A stretch of 64,000 nt of DNA, taken from the NCBI RefSeq assembly GCF_008831285.2, contig NC_045148.1, positions 1,858,001-1,922,000 of the forward strand. Direction: 5' to 3'. The DNA comes from Nymphaea colorata (Eukaryota > Streptophyta > Magnoliopsida > Nymphaeales > Nymphaeaceae). Position 1 is the first letter of the stretch; the number at the start of each line of letters is the position of its first letter. Below the pieces are notes generated by a model. It searched no databases. It was not told the DNA's origin and saw only the letters and a list, made by a program, of their open reading frames with translations. This document shows, in pieces, positions 1-11,103 of the stretch. The position numbers were made by a program, and so were the translations under genes.

Positions 1-538
1 ATATTGGTAGCTGATATTGGGATAGAAATTAGAGGACCTATGAAGATGTACTGTGACAATAAGTCTGCAATCAAGCTAGCCAATAATCCTGTACTGCATG
101 ACAGAACAAAGCATGTTGAAATTGATTGCCACTTTATCCGTGAGAGGATTGATGCTAAAGAGTTAATATTACCTTACATGAAGTCTAAAGACCAAACCGC
201 TGATGTTCTGAATAAAGCTCTATCTTCAACCTCATTTGAGAGAAATGTATCCAAGTTGGACATGTTTGATATGTATGCCCAACTTGAGGAAGAGTGTTGA
301 AGCATGTAAAGAAGGGTCATAGGACCGGGTCTGGGTCCAGACCCGATCTAGTTTGTAGTCCTTGTTGGGCTTTACTTAAAGACTTGTAACCCCAATTTCT
401 GAGTGTTAATGAAGTTTTAAGAGAGAGAGTGTCTGGCGGCTAGTGAGCACCGACCTCCTCACCCGTGGTTTTTTCTCCCTCTTGTTGAGGGTTTTACACA
501 TTACATCAGTTGTTCTTCTCGCTTTTACTGTTTCTACA
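1..538 (+). mobile_element. 3' end of a Ty1/copia retrotransposon (RNase H tail plus LTR), cut by the window edge
   Basis: An open frame running to the stop at 300 encodes the C-terminal part of a copia RNase H domain. It shows the usual order MYCDNKSAIKLANNP, then [15 protein letters not shown], then a short tail with a QTADVLNKAL motif. No stop interrupts the visible part, so this end is better preserved than the other copia copies in the window. Directly after it comes a purine-rich stretch and a sequence beginning TGTTGAAGC that looks like an LTR. The rest of the element lies to the left of the window. Confidence 0.85.
295..538 (+). repeat. putative 3' LTR of the copia element
   Basis: Starts TGTTGAAG right after the purine-rich end of the RNase H frame (AGGAAGAG) and is proposed to end at ...TTTCTACA, giving TG...CA ends and about 244 bp. 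The start is well placed by the preceding polypurine tract. The end is inferred from the CTACA terminus, which resembles that of the complete copia element at 10707-15595. No second LTR is in the window to prove the borders. Confidence 0.5.
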
Positions 539-2199
539 TTTATTTTGGCAACATTTCTTCTAGGAGGCATGACAGGTTATTGGGAGACATGCTGGCTAGG
601 TGTTTGAAACTTTGAGTTCATTACTTCGGCTCAAGGACTGCATGATTTCTTGGATGTATGGAAAGTGAACTTCACCAAGAGCAAAAGGAACTCCTCTTCT
701 CTGCTGGTGGACACTTTTCCAATTTTCTGCATCATTTTTTTCTGTACATCAATGGTTTGTAGTGCAATTGTTCTGCTATCCTATTCTTCTGTATCACAAT
801 CTTCCTGCTATTTTTTGGTGACATGGATGGTAGAGATGGTAGTTCTCTTAAGCTCACCTCATGCCTGCTTTTTTGGGTTGTTATCTTGATCATTTATTTT
901 TATGCCTTTTGATGGACGGCTTCTTTTTACTTTGTGTTTTCCTCTCATATTGGTTGCTCTGTAGGACATGATCTCGAGCAGGTCAGCTACTATCTTTGTT
1001 TTGCAGTTGATTTTGTTTATATGGTTGGAGTTCATTTTTCAGGAAGTGATTATGTTCGTTTGGTCTATCATGTCAGGAATGTTCTTTTGTCTTGAAGTGT
1101 TAACCCTGACTTGTGCTGCTGTTTATATATGGTATGTTCTGATCATTAGAGTATTTCAGGGGAGCAATTTTGTTTTCTCATTGTATGTCATTTCAATGAT
1201 TTTTCTTCATTTTCTTGTTCATAGGGTGGATATCCTGCTTCTTTAGTCTTTCGAGAGAGATTTGTTTTCTTTGGATAGATGGTTCCTTGTAATAGAGTAG
1301 GATTGATGCATAAATTTGAAAATATACGGGTAGACTGTGATCCTTTATAACTCTGATGCTTGTTTCTGTTTATAGTAGATAGTGCTGCGAATCTTGGTAC
1401 ATGATTATAACTGATTTTCGTATGCAATTCCTGGCTCCTGTTGCATGTGAAGTTTACTTGATATTGGGTTCGTAGTTTATGGTAATCTTTTAAAACCAAA
1501 GTTTCTACCACGGTTTTATCCATCGTCATAAAAAATGTGGGGTTTCTCAAAAGAAATACGTTAAAACATGAAAAGTAAGTCAACCGAAAAAAACATCCAA
1601 AGAATTCCGTGTTTAAAAAAAGGCCAAATGAAAAACACTTTCTTTTTCCTTTTTTTTGTCCCGTTTTCCCATTTTTTTTCATTTTAGGTTTTTTCGTGGG
1701 TTTTTAATGTGAAAGTCTATGTTTCCTTTTAAATTTTTTTTTTAATTTGTTGTTTATCTATTTATTTTTATATCTTATTAGTTTCTCATTTATTTTATGT
1801 TTCCTACTTTTTAATTGAATTTATATATATTTTTTAATTTACGTTATTTTTCCTGTTTTTTTTTAAGGTGACCATATTATATCCAAGAAAACCTCACCCT
1901 CACCGTTTAAAACCAGAATCACAAAGCTAACGATCTCCTAGTTATAAGGAATATGTGAATCTAGTAACTTTAAAAGATTTTTTTTTTTAACAAAAGACAT
2001 GCTTGAAATTTGGTGGCCTAACAAAAACATGCTTTAATGTGGATTCATGTACCTTAACCACCTCTTTTTTTTTTTGTAATCTAAGCAGTTAAATGAAAGA
2101 ACTCAAACTTTAGAATGTTTCGTGAAGCTTTCATTTTTTTCAAAAAGTCTAGCTTGGTAGAAAACTAGCTCAGCAGAAATTTCCATTGGCTTGGCCAAT
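539..2199. other. no recognisable gene
   Basis: T-rich sequence with several short open frames on both strands (for example 650-889, 968-1246 and 1188-1682 reverse). None of them shows a motif, low-complexity protein pattern or splice context that I recognise. The 1680-2000 part is strongly AT-rich with long T runs. It may be intron or decayed repeat. Confidence 0.5.
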
Positions 2200-3842
2200 T
2201 GGAAGCAGGAGCATCAGAAGGGAAACGATTCTTGGCCGTCCATAGACAACCTGCGGTGTTGAGGAGGAGATGCTTTCTTCAGACCCTCCAAAACATTTAA
2301 AATCTTAGCCTGATTTTTCTGGAGCGACATATCAGTATGACTTCTACCTGGGCAACAAGAGTTCCGTGCATCTTGAGCAGAAATCTGCACAGGGATACAC
2401 GACAAAGACTCATGGCGTGTCCAGTTCTTTTACTTGAACCTTGGAAATTCAACAGATTTTCTGATATTCAACTCTAAGAAAGCTCTGGTGCCCGAGTCCA
2501 CATACATCTCCACATAATCAGATTCAGTCCTGAGCCACGTCCTTACGGTCTGTCTCCTGTCCTATCCTCATTCTCCCTCTTCAAGGTTCTGTGTCGTGTA
2601 ATGGTCGCCATTGCTTTCTTCTTCTGGACTGCGCGTTGAAGTTGATCCGTTTTCTATGTACCTTATTGATCCAAATTCGATTTGCAGAGACTCCTACCTG
2701 CGTGCCGTAGTTTCAATCTCGAAGCTGTTCATATGGATGGCGGTGTTCATTCCACCATAGCACATAATGGCAGCTCGATATTATCTTTTTAAACCCAAAA
2801 GACCACCGATTTCCTTCCTCTTGAAAGTAGAATTCTCAGGTTGATTCACAGGGAGAACAAGAACTTAAATAATCGAAGATCTAAAGTAGAATCCAAGGGT
2901 TGTTTCAACGCAACATGACAAGTTATCCCTTTTTGAAGTCTCATTTTGTTCAAGCCTGATATGAATGACACAATAAAGGGGTTATACAAAGCTATCCAGT
3001 GTGGAAGTGGGCCAATATTTCTACTGACAAAGGGCATTCTTTTGTTAGAAACCAGGTCCTCTCTCTCTCTCTCTCTCTCTCTCAGCGCCAAGAGAAAAGA
3101 CGAGAAGAAAAAGACAAAAGGATCTTTTATGTGATTCGGAGACTAAGGTTCTCCTACATTCATAACCACATAAGTTATTTCTTTAAATCTCAGAAAGATC
3201 GAACATCCCCCCTTTTTCTTAAACACGAGGATTAGGGCAAAACCACAAAAAAAATTAAATAAATGCCCTTAACATGAAGTTTGATCCACAGAAATACATT
3301 AAGGAAGCCTATTAATCACACCCCAACATCTTTAGTGCCTGTTGTACTTACTCGAAACTTCTTAATGGGTTGTTAATGCTGTCTCTATAGCCATAGAAAT
3401 CCAGGATGGTGATAATTTGTTTGACTGTGATCTTGCTTCATTGTAGGGGTTGGCTTGCTGAGTTTGATAGCTGTTGAGGCAAGCTTAGAGGAACTAGTGC
3501 TCAACCTTGAGGGACATGTTCAGGACGTCGCCAAGGGGAAGCTCTCTTAAGAGCTCTTGGTCCCTTCAACTTGGGAACCAAGGAGCAGTGATGGCCTCCT
3601 TGGGAATTCATTCACTTCAATTTGGGAACCAAGGAAGCAGGAATTCATTTCCTTGAATTAGGTAGCTGACATCATTGATTGTTAATCAATTCTAGCAAAA
3701 AAGAAAAGGGGATGGGGCAGCATCCAGTTGGGCAGCTTCCTAACTTCCTTTTCTTTAAATGCTCAATAATTGATCTTCATAACGCAGAAAGAGATTGCAA
3801 GCATTATTTTTATGAACCTGTAGGGTTTCCTGTTTCTCACTA
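2200..3842. other. 5' flank of CslH copy 1; no confident gene
   Basis: Contains a (CT)n run near 3058-3081 and a short coding-like stretch on the reverse strand at about 2430-2562 that I could not assign. This flank is not homologous to the upstream regions of copies 2-5, which share one another's flanks. Copy 1 therefore sits at the left edge of the repeated array, or its promoter was replaced. Confidence 0.4.
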
Positions 3843-3863
3843 AGAGAGAGAGAGAGAGAGAGG
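3843..3863. repeat. (GA)n microsatellite abutting the ATG of CslH copy 1
   Basis: About ten GA repeats end immediately before the start codon of copy 1, in the position of its 5' leader. GA runs also occur in the leaders and in intron 1 of the sister copies (for example 4157-4185), so they are a shared feature of the family that varies in length. Confidence 0.85.
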
Positions 3864-6719
3864 ATGAAGGGATCAGGAGGTCTTCCTCTGCAGGAGAGGG
3901 TAGAGCACCCCAACACAGTGGAGAGGCTCTTTCTCTGCATCCTCTCAGTTCTCATCCTGTGCTTGCTCCTCTACCGGCTGGCCGTCTTGCCGGAGCTGCC
4001 TGGCGGCGTGGCCTTCGGTGTGTGGCTGGCGGCCTTTCTTTGCGAGTGCTGGTTCGCCTTCATGTGGGTGTTGTCCTTCAACTGCAAGTGGCACTTCATT
4101 GAGCACAAGACCTTCCCCGATCGTCTCCTTCAGAGGTGAGATAAACCACGAATCTACAGAAACAGAGAGGGAGAGAGAGAGAGAGCATGAAATTCCTTGC
4201 AACTACGAAGTCACTTACTCCAAAAGCTCTGGAATTTGCAGGTTCAAATCATCTGAAGAGTTTCCTGCCATGGATGTGTTCGTCACCACAGCCGATCCGG
4301 TGATGGAGCCTCCCATCATCACCGTTAACACCGTACTCTCCATTCTCGCCGTTGACTACCCAGCTTCGAAGATCGCCTGCTATGTGTCGGATGATGGTTG
4401 CTCGCCCATCACCTTCTTCTCTCTAATAGAGGCCTCCAAGTTTGCTCACTCGTGGGTTCCCTTCTGCAAGAAGTATAGATTAGAGTGCAGGGCTCCCTTC
4501 AACTACTTCTCTCAGTCGCAAGCAGGCGACGCCCACAACCCATCCTCTACTTTCCATCAAGACTGGAAGGAGATGAAGGTAAGGACTTTTAAACGGATGG
4601 AATCGGCATAATAAAACACTGAGTATTAACTGATCAATTAGATTTCCTTCTGCGTATTTTATCTCATTACTCGATTGTGGTGTTTGAGATAATCGTGTCT
4701 AGTGTTGTTGTAGATCTTAATCGTATTTTTTTCTATATCCGATCTGTTCGAAAGGATTGAGCATATTCGTTTCAGAGCTGAGCTGCACACAATGAGTGGA
4801 GCAAAGTCGAGAATAAACTTGACTTCAATTCTAGTTCTACTCAATCTTAAATATAAACTCGAGTACGTTAACAATTGGAGTTTGAGTTAGTCGAATTCGA
4901 TTCCATTAAATTCAACTCCACTAGACTTTAATCTTATATTTTATTTTACGTTTTCAATTTTCCCTCCCTTTTTTTGTTTTTACGTTTTTTAATTTTCCCT
5001 CTGTTTTTTCCTCTCTTCACCACCACGCAGCCACGTTTAATTTTACGTTAATTTATTACACCTCACTTTCACATTTTTCTCTTTCCTCACCATTTTTTCC
5101 TCCCATTTTTATCTTTTATCACCGCGTCTTTTTACTTCCCAATGTCATTAATGAGCAGCAGCATTAATGAGCGCCTTTTTTTCTTCCATGGGTGCTGCGA
5201 CCCATCGAGGAGGGCAAGCAGTCTCGGAAAGTGCATGTGGAGTTCGAGTGGAGTTGACTAAACATAAGTCGAGTCAGTTTTTGATTCAGCTCGTGTGCAT
5301 CCCTAGTTCCACATCCCATATGTTGACATCTCCATAAACGGCCACATTCCTCCTGTGAATTTGTTTTGAGATTGTTTTCCCTAGGGAGCATATGAAGAGC
5401 TTGTTAAGAAGATAGCAGAGGTGGCCAAGAAATCAATTCCAGATAAATTTTCAGGAGAGGAATTTTCAGATTTTGCACGAGTCGAGAAGCGGAATCATCC
5501 TTCTATCGTTAAGGTACGCAACCCCAACATTTTTTGGGTGTAATGTATGGTTGAGATTGTACCCACTTTTACATCTCGAATCAAACAAGGGTGAGATTGT
5601 CCTGATGACATAGCCTTTTAATTTGTTGGTATGGAATCAGATTATAAACGAGCACACGGGAAGACAGGATGATCAAGTACCGCACTTGATTTATGTATCG
5701 AGAGAGAAACGACCTTCCCATGGACACCATTTTAAAGCGGGCGCCATGAACGTTCTGGTACTGGACAAACACGGCACCTGTCTCCCTGAACCCAGACGGC
5801 TCGGGCCAGACCCCAGCCGGTTTGCCGCAGATCCTTTTGTTTGACTTTGTTGACTTGGTTGGCATGTTCAGACTAGAGTGTCCGCTGTGATGACAAACGC
5901 ACCATTCATGCTGAACCTGGACTGCGACATGTTTGTGAACAACCCCAAGGTGATGCACAATGCCCTGTGCCTCTTGCTAGGGTTTGAGTCCGAGGCTCGA
6001 TGTGGATTCGTGCAGTTTCCGCAGACGTTCCATGGTGCGCTCAAGGATGATCCTTATGGAAACCAATACAAGGTGACGAACAAGGTGCGCCATTCTAAAG
6101 CCCCAAGTCTAAACCAATTGTATCAAGGTTGACCAACTTGGCGCCAGCCGCCGAACTAGGTTGGCATACTCCTTGGGGTTACTTTGAATGAAAATTGGAA
6201 CGACTATACCACAATTGAAACTCAGAATTGTGATTTGCTTAATAAACTCTAAAGAACCTCTTTTTTTTTTTTATTACACAAAAAGTTTACTTGTGTTTGG
6301 GGGTTGAATGCAGCATCTCATGCCGGGGACCAACAGGCTGTTTCCATAGAAGAAAAGTCATTTACGGTCAGCAACCACCAGATCGTCAAGAAGCAAAAAA
6401 TGGATTCTACAACTACAAATTAGCTAATGGTGCTGCCTATTACTTTATTTTTATGCAATGTATCATGATTTAGGCTGACGTTGCCTTTCAGCATCCCCCT
6501 TCCAACCACACACAAACACATGTGTTGCAACATAGGATGGTTAAAACTTAAAAAATTTATGGCTGAAAAGACCATATATCATTGTTAAAGCCATTATAAA
6601 CCATGGCTGCTCACATACCATGGCAACCAAAGAATTAGTAATAGCTTTTTTTTTTAACAGTAAATTTCTAACTTTTAATCATATGACAACAATTTGGTAC
6701 GTGGCAGCATCATCTTTCA

Positions 6720-6750
<31 letters not shown>

Positions 6751-9157
6751 TTGGAAGTTAGCTTTCGAGGGACGCAGTATTTGTTGAAAAACACGTAATA
6801 TTGGAAATGCAGGGCGCGAAAATGGGAGGTGTGGCATGGAAGAAGCATTGGCAACCATATTTGGATGCAACCAGCCCTTAATTGAATCAGCACTTCGAGC
6901 AGCCTCTGGAGGCAGCGCCCTCGTCGACCCTCCTCCCTCACAGACCCTCTCAAGTTCTTTGGAGGCAGCCATTGCTGTGTCTGCTTGTGATTATGAAGAC
7001 AACACCCTATGGGGCAAACAGGTTCTCTCTCTCAAACAATTGACTAAATGGCATTTTGCGATTAGATGTTGTAGAGCTGAACTTGCAGTGTGTCGGATTG
7101 TAAATTATCTTCTCATTAATCTTTCTCAATGGCTTGCAGTGCTTTCATTTCCCTTTTCTCCAAACATGAATTTTATTCAAACCGTGTTGCGCCGTAAAGT
7201 AAGAATAGAAAATCATGGTGACATTGTTTGGTAAACAAACATACTTCATAAAAGGGCTTAACTGGTGGTTTATAACAAATTCACGAAACATTCACAAAGT
7301 AATCCATCTGTCAAACGACCCCTAAGAGCTCTTCCAGAGTTCTTGGGCTTTCATGTTTATTTTGCTTAACACACTATCTCAAAGGCTGAGTTTGTTTCAG
7401 ATTGGTTGGGATTATGGATCAACAGTAGAGGACGTCATGACAGGGCTTAGGATCCACTCCTCAGGCTGGAACTCAATCGCAAGTTTACCTGAGCCACCAG
7501 CATTTCTTGGTGCGGCGCCGTCCACCGGACCCGACACGATGGTCCAGCAGAAGAGATGGGCCACCGGTTTGCTTGAAGCTCTCATCAGCCGGCGGAACCC
7601 GGTGAAGGCTACCATTAGGGGGAAGCTGCAACTACGACAGTGCATGGTCTATCTTATTTTGTTGTTGTGGGCAGTTCGATCCGTACCCGAATTTTGCTAT
7701 GCCATTCTGCCTGCATTATGCATATTCACAAACACCTCCATCTTCCCAAAGGTATCATCTCTCTTTTCCCTTCATATTCAAGTAGTCGTCTGATCAGGTC
7801 TTCTAAGGTACTAGTTTCAGATTTCGGTTAAGAGTCCCTCTGGTCTTAGATCATCAGATCCAGAGCACAAGGGATTGAGTTTGACTCATTAATGCAAGAG
7901 CAATGTTCGAAATCAAGTCCTTAGGAAAATTTTCAGCAGAGGGGAAATCTTATAACAAGGAAAGTAAAAGTTTAGGTGCAAAACATTGTGAAAGTATCAT
8001 GACATATGAATAGGTGTAAAAAATATAAAGATTTATAACAAAGAAGGAAACAGGATGAGCTATATGAATGTGAAAATGTTTGAAACAAACTGGATCCAAT
8101 AGGCAGATCCGGGCTTGGATACAAGCTTGTCTCGATGACTCAATATGTCATTCCCTATTCGTATTCTCAAACAACTAGATGGACATGGTTCAGTTCCTCC
8201 AAAGTCCTTGATTGGCTCAGATTTGAATACCATGGAAAGATCCAAATATAAATCGGAATCTACACTACATCTGATGTCAAAGGTCGAACCAAGATCCTAA
8301 AAGTGTATGCCCCAACACTAGATCCAATAAAAAGGAGCACTCTGTTTGTTATAGAAATTTGGATTGTATATTAACAAACCAACATGTAGGTTCAAATCCT
8401 AACCAAGTTCCTATACTAATAAACCAAAATGTGGGTTCAAATCCTAACCAAGTTCAAGATCATTGACATCAAGGAAATTCAGATATGATTTAAATGAAGA
8501 TGTGCGCAGTACTTTGTCAAACAAAAACTCGGCATTGGCATGAATTCTGACAGGTTATCTTATTTGCTCTGTTTGCACACAGACTGTACAATTAAGTTTT
8601 GGTGGCATCTTCTTTTCTTGCAGATAACTGATCCAGAATTCAAACTACCAGCTGCAGTTTTCATAATCTTCAATATCTACACACTCGTGGAATACCTTCT
8701 TTGTGGTCTATCATTGCGAGAATGGTGGAACAATCAGAGAATGGCCAAGATTGTGAGTTCAACTGCCTGGTTGTTTGGTCTCCTAGCTGTGTTGCTAAAG
8801 GTTTTTGGGGTCTCACAGACGGTCTTCGAGCTCACTCGCAAAGATGATTTGGAAGGTGCCTCGCCTGAGGCAGGAAAGTTCATTTTCGACTCGTCGGCCA
8901 TTTACGTGCCTGCAACTACGCTGCTCTTTGTGAACTTGGCTGCTCTGGCTCTAGGCCTAGCCAAGGTGGTCATGGACATGGAAGCTACTGCTAATGTGGG
9001 AGAGTTGGTGTGTTGTGCTTGGGTAGTTCTGAGCTTCCTGCCCTTCGTAAAGGGAATCTTTAGACGTGGGCAGCATGGTATTCCTTGGCCAACGATTTGC
9101 AAGTCCGGCACGGCCACTTTGATCTTCGTCTGCTTATGCAGGTGGTTCTCAAATTAA
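3864..9157 (+). pseudogene. cellulose synthase-like H (CslH) copy 1, nine exons, frameshifted in exon 6
   Basis: Exons by splice sites and homology: 3864-4135, 4242-4578, 5385-5513, 5641-5757, 5872-6084, 6314-6429, 6813-7021, 7401-7751, 8624-9157. All introns are GT-AG. The exons encode a GT2 glycan synthase of the CslB/CslH clade. There is an N-terminal pair of membrane helices, [11 protein letters not shown] (first Asp), LNLDCDMF (DCD), [10 protein letters not shown] (ED), QQKRW (QxxRW) and a C-terminal membrane bundle. Short stretches such as [11 protein letters not shown] and KDDPYGNQ match rice CslH best. Exon 6 is 116 nt instead of the 145 nt of copies 3, 4 and 5: 29 nt are missing within the [10 protein letters not shown] segment. 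The frame then hits TAG 12 codons into the exon. Skipping exon 6 would not restore the frame. Every other exon is open, so the inactivation looks recent. The exon structure is certain; loss of function is inferred. Confidence 0.88.
6719..6745. repeat. (AT)n microsatellite in intron 6 of CslH copy 1
   Basis: About 27 bp of alternating TA just upstream of exon 7. The same site in copies 3, 4 and 5 carries (AT)n of very different lengths (about 84, 16 and 47 bp), so this is one orthologous, fast-changing microsatellite. Confidence 0.9.
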
Positions 9158-9419
9158 TGACTGGACTTAAGGCCAATTCATGAATAATCTTCCAACCGGG
9201 CAAAGATGCTTCTTCTTATTTTCATATATTACTGTCGCACCAGATTTACCAAGATATATGCATCTGGCAGGTGCAACAGGAGATGCTCAATGGTTGTGGC
9301 GTTACGCAAGATATTTTGCTGTTACAATAATTATACAGAATGTTAAATAAGGATTTAGTTGCTATCGTATGGCAACTAAACCTCATCTTTATTTAAGACT
9401 TTTCTAAAAGAAATCTGAT
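9158..9419 (+). other. 3' flank of CslH copy 1, shared with copy 3
   Basis: Nearly identical by eye to 23006-23270 behind copy 3, including the stretch ending in a CTATCGTATGGCAACTAAAC motif. It is unlike the flanks behind copies 4 and 5. It probably contains the 3' UTR and polyadenylation region; no unique polyadenylation signal can be singled out. Confidence 0.6.
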
Positions 9420-9665
9420 ACATCCCCTCAAGTTGGGTGTGTAAGTCTGCAACACACCCAACTTGCTCACTAACAATTGAATTATTTAAGATGTCTGTCA
9501 ATTGTCAATGGGAAGACGCATGATGTGGATGGATAATGCCATTTGGAATCTTGATCTTTTCCCTCACAAAATGATAATCAAGCTTAGTGCCATCATGAAA
9601 TACGGGATTTGGAGGGATGTGTGAAGCAGCTTGATTATTGCAATTTAGAGGAACGTTTGATATAT
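9420..9665 (-). mobile_element. decayed copia RNase H fragment
   Basis: Reverse-strand sequence homologous to the fragment at 23274-23660. That copy still reads LYCNNQAASQVSPNPIF and HEGTNHIELDVVILREK, a degraded copia RNase H C-terminus. Its presence behind both copy 1 and copy 3 shows the insertion predates the duplication that produced these two 3' ends. Confidence 0.65.
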
Positions 9666-10310
9666 CTAGAATCATTGACTTTTAAAATCAAAATTCTTAT
9701 CTTGTTTGATTAAAATTATTAATCAAACAAGATCTTTTGTTTATGGAATTAGGAAATTAAAACTTGGAATTTGTTTCTCATTTCAGCTCGAAGAGAAAAT
9801 TATGTAATGAAATTTTCATTTTTTATTCAAAATTCCAAACCATCAACACTCACAGCCAAATAATTTCACTTGGTCGCCACTTCTCGATACTTTGCTTCGG
9901 TACTTTTTTGTTTTTTTGGGTGTGTACCTGGAGCACGCCACTCAGAATGAGTGGCTCTCGCACAAGTCTCTTCATTTATCTCACTACAAACTAATAATTA
10001 AAATACACCGGTGTTACTACGGTGTGAATCGGCTCAAATTTCTAAAAGATATTTATCTAAAAATATAAAGTTAATTAAAAATAAAAAACCTCAAAATATT
10101 TAAAAACTCATTAATAATTAACTGACACTTAGCACCTTACAATTTGCCATTGGACAGACTGGTGATTACCCTATGACTTATGAAGGGAAAATAACGGCGG
10201 CATGCCTCCTTATAATTGGTTGTGGCAAAAGAACCCATGAAAAATAAATCGAAAATTTTGCATATTTTTTAAAGGGGCGTTTGATATATTTTTTTAAAGT
10301 TATTAGACAG
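9666..10310 (+). promoter_or_regulatory. fossil CslH upstream region preceding copy 2
   Basis: Matches in order the upstream regions of copies 3, 4 and 5. It has the GTGGCTCTCGCACAAGTCTCTT block, the CACCGGTGTT...CGGCTCAAATT block, the AAATATAAAGTTAATTAAAAA block and the block around CAGACTGGTGAT. It then breaks at about 10300 and runs directly into the middle of exon 1. The core promoter, leader and first codons of copy 2 are therefore missing. Confidence 0.6.
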
Positions 10311-10667
10311 AGGAGGGTGTTTCTCTCCATCCTCTCGGTTCTCATCCTGTGATTGCTCCTCTACCGGCTGGTCATCCTTTTGGAGCTGCCTGGCGGTGCC
10401 GCCTTCGGCTTGTGGCTGACGGACTTTCTGTGCGAGTGCTAGTTTGCCTTTATGTGGGTGCTGTCCCTCAACTACAAGTTTGTCGAGAACATGACCTTTC
10501 CCCGACCGTCTCTTTCAGAGGTGAGATAAACCACGAATCTACAGAAACAGAGGGAGAGAGAGAGAACCGTGCCATGCAACTACGAAATCAGTTACTCCAA
10601 AAACTCTGGAATTTGCAGGTTGAAATATATGAAGAGTTCCCTCCCATGGAGGTGTTCGTCACCACAT
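10311..10667 (+). pseudogene. CslH copy 2, 5' remnant (exon 1 and start of exon 2)
   Basis: The sequence starts within the first membrane helix of exon 1 (GTGTTTCTCTCCATCCTCTC) and lacks the ATG. Two nonsense changes are visible against the sister copies: TGC to TGA in the LILCLL segment and TGG to TAG in the ECWFAF segment. A short deletion removes the KWHF residues. The exon 1 donor (CAGAG/GTGAGA) and intron 1 are kept. Exon 2 begins after TTGCAG and stops matching right after GTGTTCGTCACCACA (about 10667), before the catalytic region. Clearly non-functional. Confidence 0.85.
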
Positions 10668-10706
10668 GTAGCCTTTCATATGGTTGACTAGTTGGTGCCA
10701 AAAAGA

Positions 10707-11065
10707 TGTTGAAAATGTTGGTTGCCGTTTTTATCTCCCATCCGTTGAATCATTAACGTGTTGAATCATTAACGTTTAGAGGAACGTTGGACGAGCGTTG
10801 GAGAATGATCTCCTTTGGAAATTCCTATACTGCCATGATGACCTTCCTTAATGCTAATGTTGTCTTGTAAAGAGCCTTTGCTCTGCTAGTTCCCCTTTTT
10901 TGTTCCTTAATGGGATTGGAACATTATATTATGTATTGTTTTCTATCCATAACACAATGAAGAAAATCACACGAGGGGTGTGAAGCTGTTTCTCGTGGTC
11001 GTAGGTTTGATTGACCGAACCACGTAAAATTGTGTTCTCTTTTATTATTTGATTTATTTTCTACA
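10707..11065 (+). repeat. 5' LTR of the copia element
   Basis: 359 bp, TG...CA ends, followed directly by the primer-binding site. It contains a short tandem duplication of GTTGAATCATTAACG that the 3' LTR lacks, which accounts for the length difference between the two. Confidence 0.92.
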
Positions 11066-11077
11066 TGGTATCAGAGC
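11066..11077 (+). other. primer-binding site (initiator tRNA-Met type)
   Basis: TGGTATCAGAGC, the common plant copia primer-binding site, directly after the 5' LTR. Confidence 0.9.
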
Positions 11078-11103
11078 TAGGTTCTCTAAGTTTGTGTTTC
11101 TCC

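Noticed and set aside
4018-4611. Forward open frame running through CslH copy 1 exon 1, intron 1 and exon 2 as one gene
   Set aside because: It starts in the wrong frame for exon 1 and reads through intron 1. The splice sites at 4135/4242, conserved in all copies, give the correct protein.
5758-5871. Extension of CslH exon 4 as coding (VLDKHGTCLPEPRR and equivalents)
   Set aside because: In every copy the family motif AMNVL continues as TRVSxVMT only after a GTACTG/GTATTG...TTCAG intron of about 93-115 bp; the read-through ends in a stop.
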